Below, piece by piece: positions 1-6,322 of a DNA stretch of 9,681 bases. The translations under genes and the position numbers were made by a program. The notes below the pieces were generated by a model that saw only the letters and a program-made list of their open reading frames with translations, was not told where the DNA came from and did no database searches. The DNA lies in NCBI GenBank assembly GCA_947175775.1, contig CAMWNY010000074.1, positions 1-9,681 of the forward strand, given 5' to 3'. How positions within the stretch are numbered: position 1 is the first letter of the stretch; every line of letters begins with the position of its first letter. The stretch is from an uncultured Lachnospiraceae bacterium (lineage in GTDB: Bacteria > Bacillota > Clostridia > Lachnospirales > Lachnospiraceae).

Positions 1-686
1 GCGTTCAGGGAATCAATGTCCCCTTTCATCGGAATGGAAGCGACGAAATCGCACCGCTCTTTTACAAGCCGTCCCACGCCTTCCCCCTCATTTCCGATGA
101 CAAGTCCGATTGGTCCCTTCAAATCAAGCTGATACATGGAAGTGCCGTCCATATCCGCGCATACAAACCACAATCCCTCTTTTTTCAAATCCTCCATTGT
201 CTTGGAAAGATTCGTCACTCTTGCCACGGGCGTGTAATTTAATGCGCCCGCGGATGCCTTTGCCACCGTCGCAGTCAGCCCTGCGGCACGGTTTTTTGGA
301 ATAATCACGCCGTGCGCACCCGCAAGATTTGCAGTTCGGATAATCGCCCCTAAATTGTGGGGGTCCTCGATATTGTCAAGCAGTATCACAAAGGGCGGCT
401 CGTTTTTTTCCCGCGCCGCGGCGAGAATATCCTCCACCTGCGCATACTCGTATGCTGCCGTGTATGCAATCACACCCTGATGCTTTCCCGTCTCGCTCAA
501 CTGGTCAAGACGCTCACTTGTCACAAACTTAACAATCGTGTCATGCTTTCTTGCCTCACGCTTAATCGTCTGAATCGGTCCGTCCTGCGCCCCGTCCAGT
601 ATAAAAAGCTTATCAATCGGTTTTCCTGCACGAAATGCCTCTATCACGGCATTTCTGCCCTCTATCGTAAATTCTTCGTATCTCAT
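1..686 (-). CDS. rlmB: 23S rRNA (guanosine-2'-O-)-methyltransferase RlmB, TrmH/SpoU family (3' end cut by window edge)
   Basis: Transfers a methyl group from S-adenosylmethionine to a 2'-hydroxyl of 23S rRNA; it is a cytosolic SPOUT-fold enzyme with a trefoil knot. The visible 228 residues begin at ATG 686-684. They comprise a small N-terminal substrate-binding domain (about residues 5-75, ending in the typical KHQGV segment) and the SPOUT catalytic domain. The three SpoU motifs are present: NIEDPHNLGAIIRTA at 105-119, LVIGNEGEGV at 195-204, and IPMKGDIDSLN at 218-228, which is interrupted by the window edge. Only about 15-25 residues should be missing. An AAAGGA ribosome binding site (694-699) sits 7 bases before the ATG and overlaps the stop codon of mrnC, which supports translational coupling. 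The place next to mrnC matches B. subtilis yacO/rlmB. The exact target nucleotide is inferred from the family, not from the sequence. Confidence 0.93.
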   Translation of the reverse strand, partial: MRYEEFTIEGRNAVIEAFRAGKPIDKLFILDGAQDGPIQTIKREARKHDTIVKFVTSERLDQLSETGKHQGVIAYTAAYEYAQVEDILAAAREKNEPPFVILLDNIEDPHNLGAIIRTANLAGAHGVIIPKNRAAGLTATVAKASAGALNYTPVARVTNLSKTMEDLKKEGLWFVCADMDGTSMYQLDLKGPIGLVIGNEGEGVGRLVKERCDFVASIPMKGDIDSLN

Positions 687-698
687 ACCTTATTCCTT

Positions 699-1130
699 TT
701 ACAGTTCAATCTCTGCAAGGTCCAACGCCCTTTTGACAATTACAATCACCCGTTCCATATTGTCCGCTAAAAAAAGATACCCGCAAAGCGCCTCAAATCC
801 CGTCGCTTTCTTATAATCCGAAAGGCTTGCATTTTTTGCCATAGAATGAATCTTTGCGTTTCTGCCGCGCCGGTAAATATCCTGCTCCTCTTCGCTCAGC
901 TCCTCATAAACGGCGTCAAGCATCTTTGCCTGCGTTTTTGCACAGACAATTTTCGCCTTATGCTTATGCAGTACGTTTGCGGGACGCTGTCCCTGCTCCA
1001 CAATCGCTGTCCGTATGATAATCTCAAACACGGCATCACCGATATAGGCGAATGTGAGCGGAGAATACGTCCTCAGGTCCGTTTTCCCCCCGCCAAATGA
1101 AGCGCGTATTTCCGAAAGTATATCTCCCAT
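699..1130 (-). CDS. mrnC: Mini-ribonuclease III (23S rRNA maturation)
   Basis: A small dsRNA endonuclease consisting of the RNase III catalytic domain without a dsRNA-binding domain. In Bacillus it trims both ends of 23S rRNA precursor. The 143-residue protein carries the RNase III signature TYSPLTFAYIGDAVFE (residues 21-36), with catalytic-type D32 and E36. Downstream it has the family blocks RRGRNAK (87-93) and DYKKATGFEALCGYLF (105-120), with E113 as the likely second catalytic acid. Start choice: an in-frame TTG lies upstream at 1148, but a purine-rich site (AGGAAGG) abuts it too closely. AAAGGA at 1139-1144 is 8 bases before ATG 1130, and MGDILSEI begins like a normal MrnC. The gene lies 33 bases after cysS and 12 bases before rlmB, as in the Bacillus cluster where both neighbouring products act on 23S rRNA. 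Confidence 0.94.
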   Translation of the reverse strand: MGDILSEIRASFGGGKTDLRTYSPLTFAYIGDAVFEIIIRTAIVEQGQRPANVLHKHKAKIVCAKTQAKMLDAVYEELSEEEQDIYRRGRNAKIHSMAKNASLSDYKKATGFEALCGYLFLADNMERVIVIVKRALDLAEIEL

Positions 1131-1138
1131 ATGAATGG

Positions 1139-1144
1139 TCCTTT
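1139..1144 (-). promoter_or_regulatory. Ribosome binding site deciding the mrnC start
   Basis: AAAGGA on the minus strand, 8 bases before ATG 1130. It favours this ATG over the upstream TTG at 1148, whose nearest purine-rich stretch directly abuts the codon. Confidence 0.7.
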
Positions 1145-1163
1145 CCAACCTTCCTGTAAGTTC

Positions 1164-2585
1164 TTAAATTTTTTTCCACTTCACGCCCTCGCGCGTATCC
1201 TCAAGTGCAATGCCTTTTTCCAAAAGCTCGTTTCTGATTGCGTCTGCCTTTGCAAAATCCTTCTCTTTCTTTGCCGCCTTGCGCTCCTCAATTTTTGCAA
1301 GCACATACGCCTCAAGCGCGGCATCCACTGTGCTGTCTGCCTCCTTTGCGGCATGCGCCGTCGTAAGGTCAAGCGAAAGCACCTCGTCAAAGCTCTGTGC
1401 AAGCGCATGCTTTGTCGCGTCCGACATCTCGTCTTTGAGCATGTCATAAAGTACGGTAATTGCCATTGACGAGTTCAAATCGTCACAGAGCGCGTCCTCA
1501 AATTTTTTTCTGTACAAGTCAAATTTCTCTTTATCAACCGCTCCATCTTTGTCAAGGGTCCCGATTTTTTTCACAAGCTTGTCGTACGCCGCACTCATAT
1601 TATCAAGCACCTCAAAGGAAAACTCCAACGGTTTCCTGTAATGCGACTGAAGACAGAAAAAGCGGTATACCAAGGGATTATAGTTCTTTTTTTCCAAAAG
1701 GGATACCGTAAGGAAATCTCCCTTTGACTTGCTCATTTTGCCGGATTTATCGTTTAAATGGTGCACATGGAACCAATAATTGCACCACTTATGCCCCACA
1801 TAAGCCTCACTCTGCGCAATCTCATTTGTGTGGTGCGGGAAAATATTGTCCACACCGCCGCAGTGAATATCCATATATTCGCCCAAATGCTTCATGCTGA
1901 TGCACGAGCACTCAATATGCCAGCCGGGATACCCCACGCCCCACGGGCTATCCCATTTTAATTCCTGCGCATCAAACTTTGACTTTGTGAACCAAAGCAC
2001 AAAATCGCTCTTATTTTTCTTGTTGGCGTCCTCTTCCACATCATCGCGCACGCCGACCAAAAGCTCTTTTTCACTCTGACTCGAAAATACATAATAATCG
2101 TTTAACTTTGATGTGTCAAAATAAATGTTTCCGCCGCTTTCATACGCATATCCTTTTTCAAGCAGCGCCGTAATCATATGGATAAACTCCGCAATACAGT
2201 TTGTCGCAGGCTCCACCACATCAGGCGTCTTGATATTGAGCTTTTTGCAGTCGCTAAAAAACGCATCCGTATAAAATTTGGCGATTTCCATGACGGACTT
2301 ATGCTCACGCTTTGCGCCCTTTAGCATCTTATCCTCGCCTGTATCCGCATCGCTTGACAAATGCCCCACATCGGTAATATTCATAACGCGTTTCACGTCA
2401 TAACCGATATAGCGCAGCGTCTTTTCCAGCAAATCCTCCATAATATAACTTCTCAGGTTTCCGATGTGTGCAAAGTGATAGACGGTCGGTCCGCAAGTAT
2501 ACATTGTTACCTTCCCGTCCTCATTCGGAATAAACTGCTCTACCTTTTTGGTAAGTGTATTGTAAAAGGATAATCTGTTTTCCAT
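1164..2585 (-). CDS. cysS: Cysteinyl-tRNA synthetase
   Basis: Class I aminoacyl-tRNA synthetase that charges tRNA-Cys with cysteine in the cytosol. Counting from ATG 2585 the protein has 473 residues, normal for the family. The catalytic signature is FAHIGN (38-43), the CysRS form of HIGH. The KMSKS loop is at 283-287. The four zinc ligands that discriminate cysteine are all visible: C31 (in YTCGPTVY), C226 (in GWHIECSC), H251 and E255 (in FPHHTNEIAQSE). The C-terminal helical DALR-type domain and the closing EDTREGVKWKKI segment are intact. The frame stays open to a GTG at 2633, but alignment of MENRLSFYNTLT with the usual CysS N-terminus and an AAGGAG site at 2599-2604 favour ATG 2585. The 13-base spacer is longer than ideal. 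It follows cysE, whose product supplies the cysteine precursor. Confidence 0.97.
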   Translation of the reverse strand: MENRLSFYNTLTKKVEQFIPNEDGKVTMYTCGPTVYHFAHIGNLRSYIMEDLLEKTLRYIGYDVKRVMNITDVGHLSSDADTGEDKMLKGAKREHKSVMEIAKFYTDAFFSDCKKLNIKTPDVVEPATNCIAEFIHMITALLEKGYAYESGGNIYFDTSKLNDYYVFSSQSEKELLVGVRDDVEEDANKKNKSDFVLWFTKSKFDAQELKWDSPWGVGYPGWHIECSCISMKHLGEYMDIHCGGVDNIFPHHTNEIAQSEAYVGHKWCNYWFHVHHLNDKSGKMSKSKGDFLTVSLLEKKNYNPLVYRFFCLQSHYRKPLEFSFEVLDNMSAAYDKLVKKIGTLDKDGAVDKEKFDLYRKKFEDALCDDLNSSMAITVLYDMLKDEMSDATKHALAQSFDEVLSLDLTTAHAAKEADSTVDAALEAYVLAKIEERKAAKKEKDFAKADAIRNELLEKGIALEDTREGVKWKKI

Positions 2586-2598
2586 TTTTGTCGCTTTA

Positions 2599-2604
2599 CT
2601 CCTT
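2599..2604 (-). promoter_or_regulatory. Ribosome binding site of cysS (long spacer)
   Basis: AAGGAG on the minus strand, 13 bases from ATG 2585. No other in-frame ATG, GTG or TTG lies between it and that ATG. The spacing is at the upper limit, so translation may be less than maximal. Confidence 0.55.
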
Positions 2605-2615
2605 TCAAAGTCCGC

Positions 2616-2639
2616 AAATTTGTGCCAGGGCACGAATTT
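2616..2639 (-). repeat. Imperfect palindrome upstream of cysS
   Basis: A 24-base inverted repeat. The inner stem GTGCC (2622-2626) pairs with GGCAC (2629-2633) across a 2-base centre. The outer arms AAATT (2616-2620) and AATTT (2635-2639) are separated from it by one non-complementary pair. It lies 11 bases upstream of the cysS ribosome binding site. No U-rich run follows on the transcript, so it does not look like a terminator. It could be an operator, an RNA-processing hairpin or chance. Confidence 0.45.
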
Positions 2640-2642
2640 CCC

Positions 2643-2660
2643 AAACGAACTTGTTCGTTT
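2643..2660 (-). repeat. Perfect 18-base palindrome just after the cysE stop
   Basis: AAACGAAC and GTTCGTTT are perfectly complementary around a 2-base centre. The element starts 3 bases beyond the cysE stop codon and is followed on the transcript by GGGAAATT rather than a U-tract, so a Rho-independent terminator acting toward cysS is unlikely. Only 3 bases separate it from the second palindrome at 2616-2639. A DNA-binding-protein site or an mRNA-stabilising hairpin are both possible. Confidence 0.5.
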
Positions 2661-2663
2661 TAT

Positions 2664-3353
2664 TTATGTATTTCCATCTGTATTTTCCATTGTTTTACGC
2701 AATTGTTTCATCTCTTTTTCAAGCTCGATAATCCGGTTTGCCAGCTGTGAATTTTCGTATTGCAGCGTCCGGATGTCCTCATTTACGGGGTCGGGAAGAT
2801 CGACCTGATTCAAGTCTTCGCGGACTAACTTCTGATTGTTGTGCCGAACCACTCTGCCTGGCACGCCGACCACCGTACAGTTTGGCGGCACCTCCTCAAT
2901 CACCACGCTTCCCGCGCCGACTTTGGAATTTTCGCCCACCTGAAAAGAACCGAGCACCTTTGCACCGGCACTGATCATCACATTGTCGCCGATTGTCGGG
3001 TGGCGCTTGCCGTGTTCCTTTCCTGTACCGCCAAGCGTCACGCCCTGATAGAGCGTGACATTGTTTCCCACAACAGCCGTCTCTCCGATAATTACGCCGT
3101 TTCCGTGGTCGATAAAAAAGTTTTCCCCAATCGTGGCTCCCGGGTGAATTTCAATCCCCGTCTTTCTGACGGCACGCTGCGAAATCCACCTTGCAAGGAA
3201 AAAGTGTCCGTTCTTGTACAGCCTGTGCGCTACCCTGTAATGGAGCATAACCTTAAAACTCGGATAGAGAAAAACCTCCATATTGGAGTGAATTGCCGGA
3301 TCACGCTCCCGAATGACCTTGATTTCATTTTTGATATTTTTAATCAGTCCCAT
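2664..3353 (-). CDS. cysE: Serine O-acetyltransferase
   Basis: Transfers acetyl from acetyl-CoA to L-serine, giving O-acetylserine, the first committed step of cysteine synthesis. The protein is a left-handed beta-helix hexapeptide-repeat enzyme. From ATG 3353 it has 229 residues, the short Bacillota type lacking the long N-terminal helical domain of E. coli CysE. The family motifs are present: DPAIHSNMEVFLYPSFK (18-34), HPGATIGENFFIDHGNGVIIGE (70-91, with catalytic-type D82 and H83), LYQGVTLGGTGK (101-112) and GKRHPTIGDNV (115-125, with H118). Residues about 193-222 form a charged, heptad-like helix and probably a coiled coil. The tail ends NT rather than isoleucine. Start choice: the frame opens further upstream to 3386, overlapping the end of deoD, but AGAAGGA lies 7 bases before ATG 3353 and MGLIKNIKNEI is the usual beginning. 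It sits 22 bases after deoD. Confidence 0.95.
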   Translation of the reverse strand: MGLIKNIKNEIKVIRERDPAIHSNMEVFLYPSFKVMLHYRVAHRLYKNGHFFLARWISQRAVRKTGIEIHPGATIGENFFIDHGNGVIIGETAVVGNNVTLYQGVTLGGTGKEHGKRHPTIGDNVMISAGAKVLGSFQVGENSKVGAGSVVIEEVPPNCTVVGVPGRVVRHNNQKLVREDLNQVDLPDPVNEDIRTLQYENSQLANRIIELEKEMKQLRKTMENTDGNT

Positions 3354-3360
3354 TTTGCAT

Positions 3361-3367
3361 TCCTTCT
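3361..3367 (-). promoter_or_regulatory. Ribosome binding site deciding the cysE start
   Basis: AGAAGGA on the minus strand, 7 bases from ATG 3353. It selects the shorter start, which avoids overlap with the upstream deoD stop at 3376-3378. Confidence 0.75.
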
Positions 3368-3375
3368 GACAAATG

Positions 3376-4101
3376 TTATTTTTCAATATTTACGGCTGTA
3401 TTCAGCGCAATCTCCATCATTTGTGTAAAGGAATTCTGCCGCTCCTCGGCAGTCGTTTCCTCGCCGGTTACAAGACTGTCGGAAACGGTAAGGATTGCAA
3501 GCGCATTTTTACCGCAGCGCGCCGCGTTCATATAGAGCGCCGCCGCCTCCATCTCCACGCAGAGCACGCCCATCTTCTGCCAGCCTGCATTCGCGTCCTT
3601 GCTGTCATTATAAAACACATCTGACGAAAGGATATTTCCCACATGATAGTTTGCCCCGACTGCATCAGCCTGCGCAATCGCCTCTTTCATCAGCGGATAA
3701 CTTGCAATCGGCGCAAACGTGCCGCCAAGTCCGTACTGGCTTGCATAGTTTGAATTGGTACATGCCCCCATGCCAATCACAATGTCGCGCACATGCACGT
3801 GCTCCTGCATTGCGCCTGTTGAACCAATCCGCATAATATTATCCACGTTGAAAAAGTTGAACAGCTCATACGTGTAAATTCCTGTCGTCGGCATTCCCAT
3901 GCCGCTTGCCATCACACTCACCTTCGTTCCTTTATAGGTGCCCGTATAGCCCTGTATTCCTCTGATATTATTTACAAGCTGCGCATTCTCCAAAAAGTTC
4001 TCCGCAATAAATTTCGAGCGCAGCGGGTCTCCCGGCATCAGAACCGTCTTTCCAAAAGCATCTGCCTCCGCGTTAATATGTGGTGTTGTAATCATTGACA
4101 T
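3376..4101 (-). CDS. deoD: Purine nucleoside phosphorylase, DeoD type
   Basis: Phosphorolysis of purine (deoxy)ribonucleosides to base plus (deoxy)ribose-1-phosphate; a cytosolic salvage enzyme of the homohexameric PNP/UDP phosphorylase family. The 241 residues match the usual DeoD length. Visible family elements are H8 and the phosphate-site residues in LMPGDPLRSK (21-30, with G24 and R28), R47 in NNIRGIQGYTG, and RIGSTG (91-96). The nucleoside-binding CVEMEAAALY (181-190, E183, M184, E185) and the catalytic Asp in LTVSDSL (D208) are also present. Start choice: GGAGGA (4109-4114) lies 7 bases before ATG 4101, whereas the in-frame ATG at 4116 overlaps that site. The protein therefore begins MSMITTPHINAE. 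It lies 95 bases after ispF, the widest gap in the window, and 22 bases before cysE. Its role is unrelated to cysteine, so the linkage seems positional. Confidence 0.96.
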   Translation of the reverse strand: MSMITTPHINAEADAFGKTVLMPGDPLRSKFIAENFLENAQLVNNIRGIQGYTGTYKGTKVSVMASGMGMPTTGIYTYELFNFFNVDNIMRIGSTGAMQEHVHVRDIVIGMGACTNSNYASQYGLGGTFAPIASYPLMKEAIAQADAVGANYHVGNILSSDVFYNDSKDANAGWQKMGVLCVEMEAAALYMNAARCGKNALAILTVSDSLVTGEETTAEERQNSFTQMMEIALNTAVNIEK

Positions 4102-4108
4102 AACATAT

Positions 4109-4114
4109 TCCTCC
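4109..4114 (-). promoter_or_regulatory. Ribosome binding site deciding the deoD start
   Basis: GGAGGA on the minus strand with a 7-base spacer to ATG 4101. It overlaps the G of the alternative in-frame ATG at 4116, which makes that start unlikely. Confidence 0.8.
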
Positions 4115-4154
4115 ATTCTCTCATCTGTATCTTTATTTTGTAAAAAATTGCAGC

Positions 4155-4182
4155 AGTGTAAATCATTGGAACAAAAAGTAAA
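4155..4182 (-). promoter_or_regulatory. Possible weak promoter upstream of deoD
   Basis: On the minus strand TTTACT (4177-4182) matches the -35 consensus at 4 of 6 positions. TACACT (4155-4160) matches the -10 consensus at 4 of 6, with a 16-base spacer. It lies in the 95-base gap between ispF and deoD and would start transcription about 45-50 bases before the deoD ATG. The region is AT-rich, so a chance match is quite possible. Confidence 0.3.
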
Positions 4183-4196
4183 GCGGCACCCGATTT

Positions 4197-4763
4197 TTAT
4201 TCGTAGATAATCTGTGATTTCTTACATCCGCCGCAGCCTTCGCAATCCTGCGCCGCTGTTCGTTTCGAAGTTTCCATTGTAGCCATCTCCCTTGGACTTG
4301 TGAGCATACAGACTGCCTGTGCCGAAATACCCCTGCCCTCACCCGTAAAGCCAAGACCTTCCTCCGTCGTCGCCTTTACGTTAATCTGATCCAACGTCAG
4401 ATGCAGCGCGTTTGCAATATTTTCCCTCATTTTATCAATATGCGGACGCATTTTCGGCGCCTGCGCAATAATCGTAGCGTCGATGTTTTCGATAAAAAAC
4501 ATGTTTTCCTCTAACAGCGCGCCCACCCGCTCCAGCAGTACAAGGCTTGATATGCCTTTGTACGCAGGGTCGGTATCAGGAAAATGTTTCCCGATGTCCC
4601 CAAGCGCCGCCGCGCCCAAAAGCGCGTCGGATATTGCATGGAGCAGCACGTCTGCATCTGAATGTCCCAACAGCCCAAGCTCATACGGAATTGTCACACC
4701 GCCGATAATCAAATCCCGTCCTTCAACCAAACGGTGTACGTCATACCCCATTCCTATTCTCAC
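4197..4763 (-). CDS. ispF: 2-C-methyl-D-erythritol 2,4-cyclodiphosphate synthase with Cys-rich C-terminal tail
   Basis: Converts CDP-ME 2-phosphate to MEcPP and CMP in the MEP isoprenoid pathway; a homotrimer with a divalent metal in each interface site. The start is GTG 4763, 8 bases after AGGGGG (4772-4777), giving MRIGMGYDVHRL. Metal ligands D8, H10 and H42 are present. So are the GHSDADVLLHAISDA block (33-47), the HFPDTDP loop (60-66) and the closing KATTEEGLGFTGEGRGISAQAV segment (130-151). The family core normally ends near residue 155-160. Here it continues to 188 residues with a tail carrying C174, C177 and C180 (DCEGCGGCKK) and ending QIIYE. The tail is in frame with no sign of a frameshift. 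IspF itself needs no cysteines, so the tail's role is unknown; metal or iron-sulfur binding is a speculation. It follows the hexomutase gene by 30 bases. ispD is not in the window. Confidence 0.96.
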   Translation of the reverse strand: MRIGMGYDVHRLVEGRDLIIGGVTIPYELGLLGHSDADVLLHAISDALLGAAALGDIGKHFPDTDPAYKGISSLVLLERVGALLEENMFFIENIDATIIAQAPKMRPHIDKMRENIANALHLTLDQINVKATTEEGLGFTGEGRGISAQAVCMLTSPREMATMETSKRTAAQDCEGCGGCKKSQIIYE

Positions 4764-4771
4764 AAAAATTA

Positions 4772-4777
4772 CCCCCT
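4772..4777 (-). promoter_or_regulatory. Ribosome binding site of the GTG-initiated ispF
   Basis: AGGGGG on the minus strand, 8 bases from GTG 4763. The reading MRIGMGYDVH from this GTG matches the canonical IspF N-terminus, so the non-ATG start is well supported. Confidence 0.7.
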
Positions 4778-4793
4778 GCTAGTTTTTCAAATT

Positions 4794-6299
4794 TTATCCC
4801 CTGTTCGGTATCACTAACTTGTCAAATCCTTCCAGCAGCTCCAGCACAATATCAAAGAGTCTGTCGCAGTCGCCTTCCCGCACGCCTTCAATATTTAACG
4901 GCATCTGCGGATCGTGCAGCGACATGCGCAGCAAAAGCCACCCCTTTACCTCGTCCGTATCAAACGTAATCCGAATGCCCTCATACGAATTGGGCGCAAT
5001 CTGAAAACCTTTTGCCTTCGCCCTTTCCTCGAATGTATTCAGTGCATTTTGTCCATATTCCTTAAAATTGTCACCATCAATCTTAAAACGGTACTCCCGT
5101 TCTTCAAAGCCCTTCTCAAGCGTCTCGATAAACGCCGCGAGCGGTTTGTTCTGCTTCGCCGCCTTTGCCAGCGCAATCAAAAGCTTCACTGCCATATACG
5201 CTCCATCGTCAAGGAAATAATTCTCACTCAGCGCACCATGTCCCGATGTCTCAATCGCAAGCGGCGAAACGGTTCCCGCATTGTTCAGACGAATGGACTC
5301 GTTAATAACATTTTTATAACCGCGCATATAACGGTGATGTTTCATGCCGATGCTCTCGATAAAACGCGTCAGACGGTCGCTTGTAACCGAATCCGTGACA
5401 ATCGTGCCGCCCGGATAATCCTCCGCGATAATCGCCGTCATCATCGCAATAATCGCATCACGGTTTACCTCGTCGCCGTTTGGAAGAACCGCCGACATGC
5501 GGTCAACGTCCGTATCAAAGATAATACCCAAATCTGCCTGATTGCCAAGCACCGCCTGTCTGATGGACTCCATCGCCTGCTTATTTTCAGGGTTCGGAAT
5601 GTGGTTCGGGAACTGTCCGTCCGGCTCCAGAAACTGGCTGCCCGACGTATCCGCACCAAGCGGATTTAACACCTTCTCCACAAAAAAGCCGCCCGCGCCG
5701 TTTCCCGTATCGACTACGATATGTAAGCCTGCAAGCGGCTTATCATAGTCTGCGGCATTGATGCTCTTTCTTATCTTATCCTTTAAAAAATCACAATATA
5801 CCGAAATCGAGTCTACTTTTTCCACACCGTCAAGGCTTGCCTCCTCAACCGAAAGCCCTGACGCCGTTTCCAAAATCTTTGTGATGTCGTCATGCTCGAG
5901 TCCGCCGTCCCTGTCAAAGAATTTGTATCCGTTTCTGTTAAACGGAAGATGGCTTGCCGTAATCATAATCGCACCGTCAAATCCAAACTCGTCAAATACC
6001 GTCGTCATAAACATCGAAGGCGTCGATACCAGTCCGCATGCATAGACTTTTGCACCTGCCGCCGCAATGCCCTTTGCCTCTGCCGTAAACAGACTGTCCG
6101 CCGTAATGCGCGAATCATGACCGATGCCAATCCGAAGCTCCTGCGGTTTCTTTCCCTTTTTCTCGGCAAGCCACCTGACAAAGCCGCCGCCGATACGGTT
6201 TCCCGCATCTTCCGTAAGATTGACGTGCTCTCCTTCCACGCCCTCGCATGCAATTCCTCTAATATCGCTGCCGTTTTGAAGCTTTTTGATATCCGCCAT
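4794..6299 (-). CDS. Alpha-D-phosphohexomutase (phosphomannomutase/phosphoglucomutase family)
   Basis: Interconverts hexose 1- and 6-phosphates through a phosphoserine enzyme, probably for nucleotide-sugar and envelope glycan synthesis. The 501 residues cover the four-domain fold. Visible features are SDIRGI (11-16), the catalytic loop ITASHLPFNRNGYK (113-126) with phosphoserine S116, the magnesium loop FDTDVDR (261-267; D262, D264, D266), and the sugar-selecting loop ETSGHG (350-355). The C-terminal phosphate-binding loop is not the usual RxSGTEPxxR. Instead the stretch from R458 reads RMSLHDPQMPLNIEG (458-472), preceded by SYEGIRITF (438-446). I recall this variant from a subset of bacterial and plant homologues, so the true substrate (mannose, glucose or glucosamine phosphate) cannot be fixed here. 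ATG 6299 follows GGAGGAG (6307-6313) by 7 bases, a strong site. The gap to the upstream helicase is 75 bases and holds an inverted repeat. Confidence 0.9.
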   Translation of the reverse strand: MADIKKLQNGSDIRGIACEGVEGEHVNLTEDAGNRIGGGFVRWLAEKKGKKPQELRIGIGHDSRITADSLFTAEAKGIAAAGAKVYACGLVSTPSMFMTTVFDEFGFDGAIMITASHLPFNRNGYKFFDRDGGLEHDDITKILETASGLSVEEASLDGVEKVDSISVYCDFLKDKIRKSINAADYDKPLAGLHIVVDTGNGAGGFFVEKVLNPLGADTSGSQFLEPDGQFPNHIPNPENKQAMESIRQAVLGNQADLGIIFDTDVDRMSAVLPNGDEVNRDAIIAMMTAIIAEDYPGGTIVTDSVTSDRLTRFIESIGMKHHRYMRGYKNVINESIRLNNAGTVSPLAIETSGHGALSENYFLDDGAYMAVKLLIALAKAAKQNKPLAAFIETLEKGFEEREYRFKIDGDNFKEYGQNALNTFEERAKAKGFQIAPNSYEGIRITFDTDEVKGWLLLRMSLHDPQMPLNIEGVREGDCDRLFDIVLELLEGFDKLVIPNRG

Positions 6300-6322
6300 G
6301 ATAAATCTCCTCCATTTATTTT

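Noticed and set aside
2643..2660. The palindrome contains GAAC and GTTC half-sites, resembling a LexA (SOS) box.
   Set aside because: Gram-positive LexA boxes have GAAC and GTTC separated by 4 bases; here only 2 bases separate them, and the neighbouring genes are not SOS genes.
3354..3375. Looked for a T-box or other leader before cysE.
   Set aside because: Only 22 bases separate deoD and cysE, filled by the ribosome binding site; no leader RNA can fit.
2841..3428. A 195-codon plus-strand open frame opposite cysE.
   Set aside because: It lies antisense to a well-supported gene, shows no recognisable domain, and is explained by the codon bias of the real gene.
4183..4196. Possible terminator after ispF (minus strand CGGGTGCCG followed later by TTTTTG).
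   Set aside because: The stem is only 3 pairs and the T-run does not follow directly; too weak to call.
4914..5669. A 251-codon plus-strand open frame opposite the hexomutase gene.
   Set aside because: Arg/His-rich low-information translation with no motif; it is antisense to a gene with all catalytic motifs.
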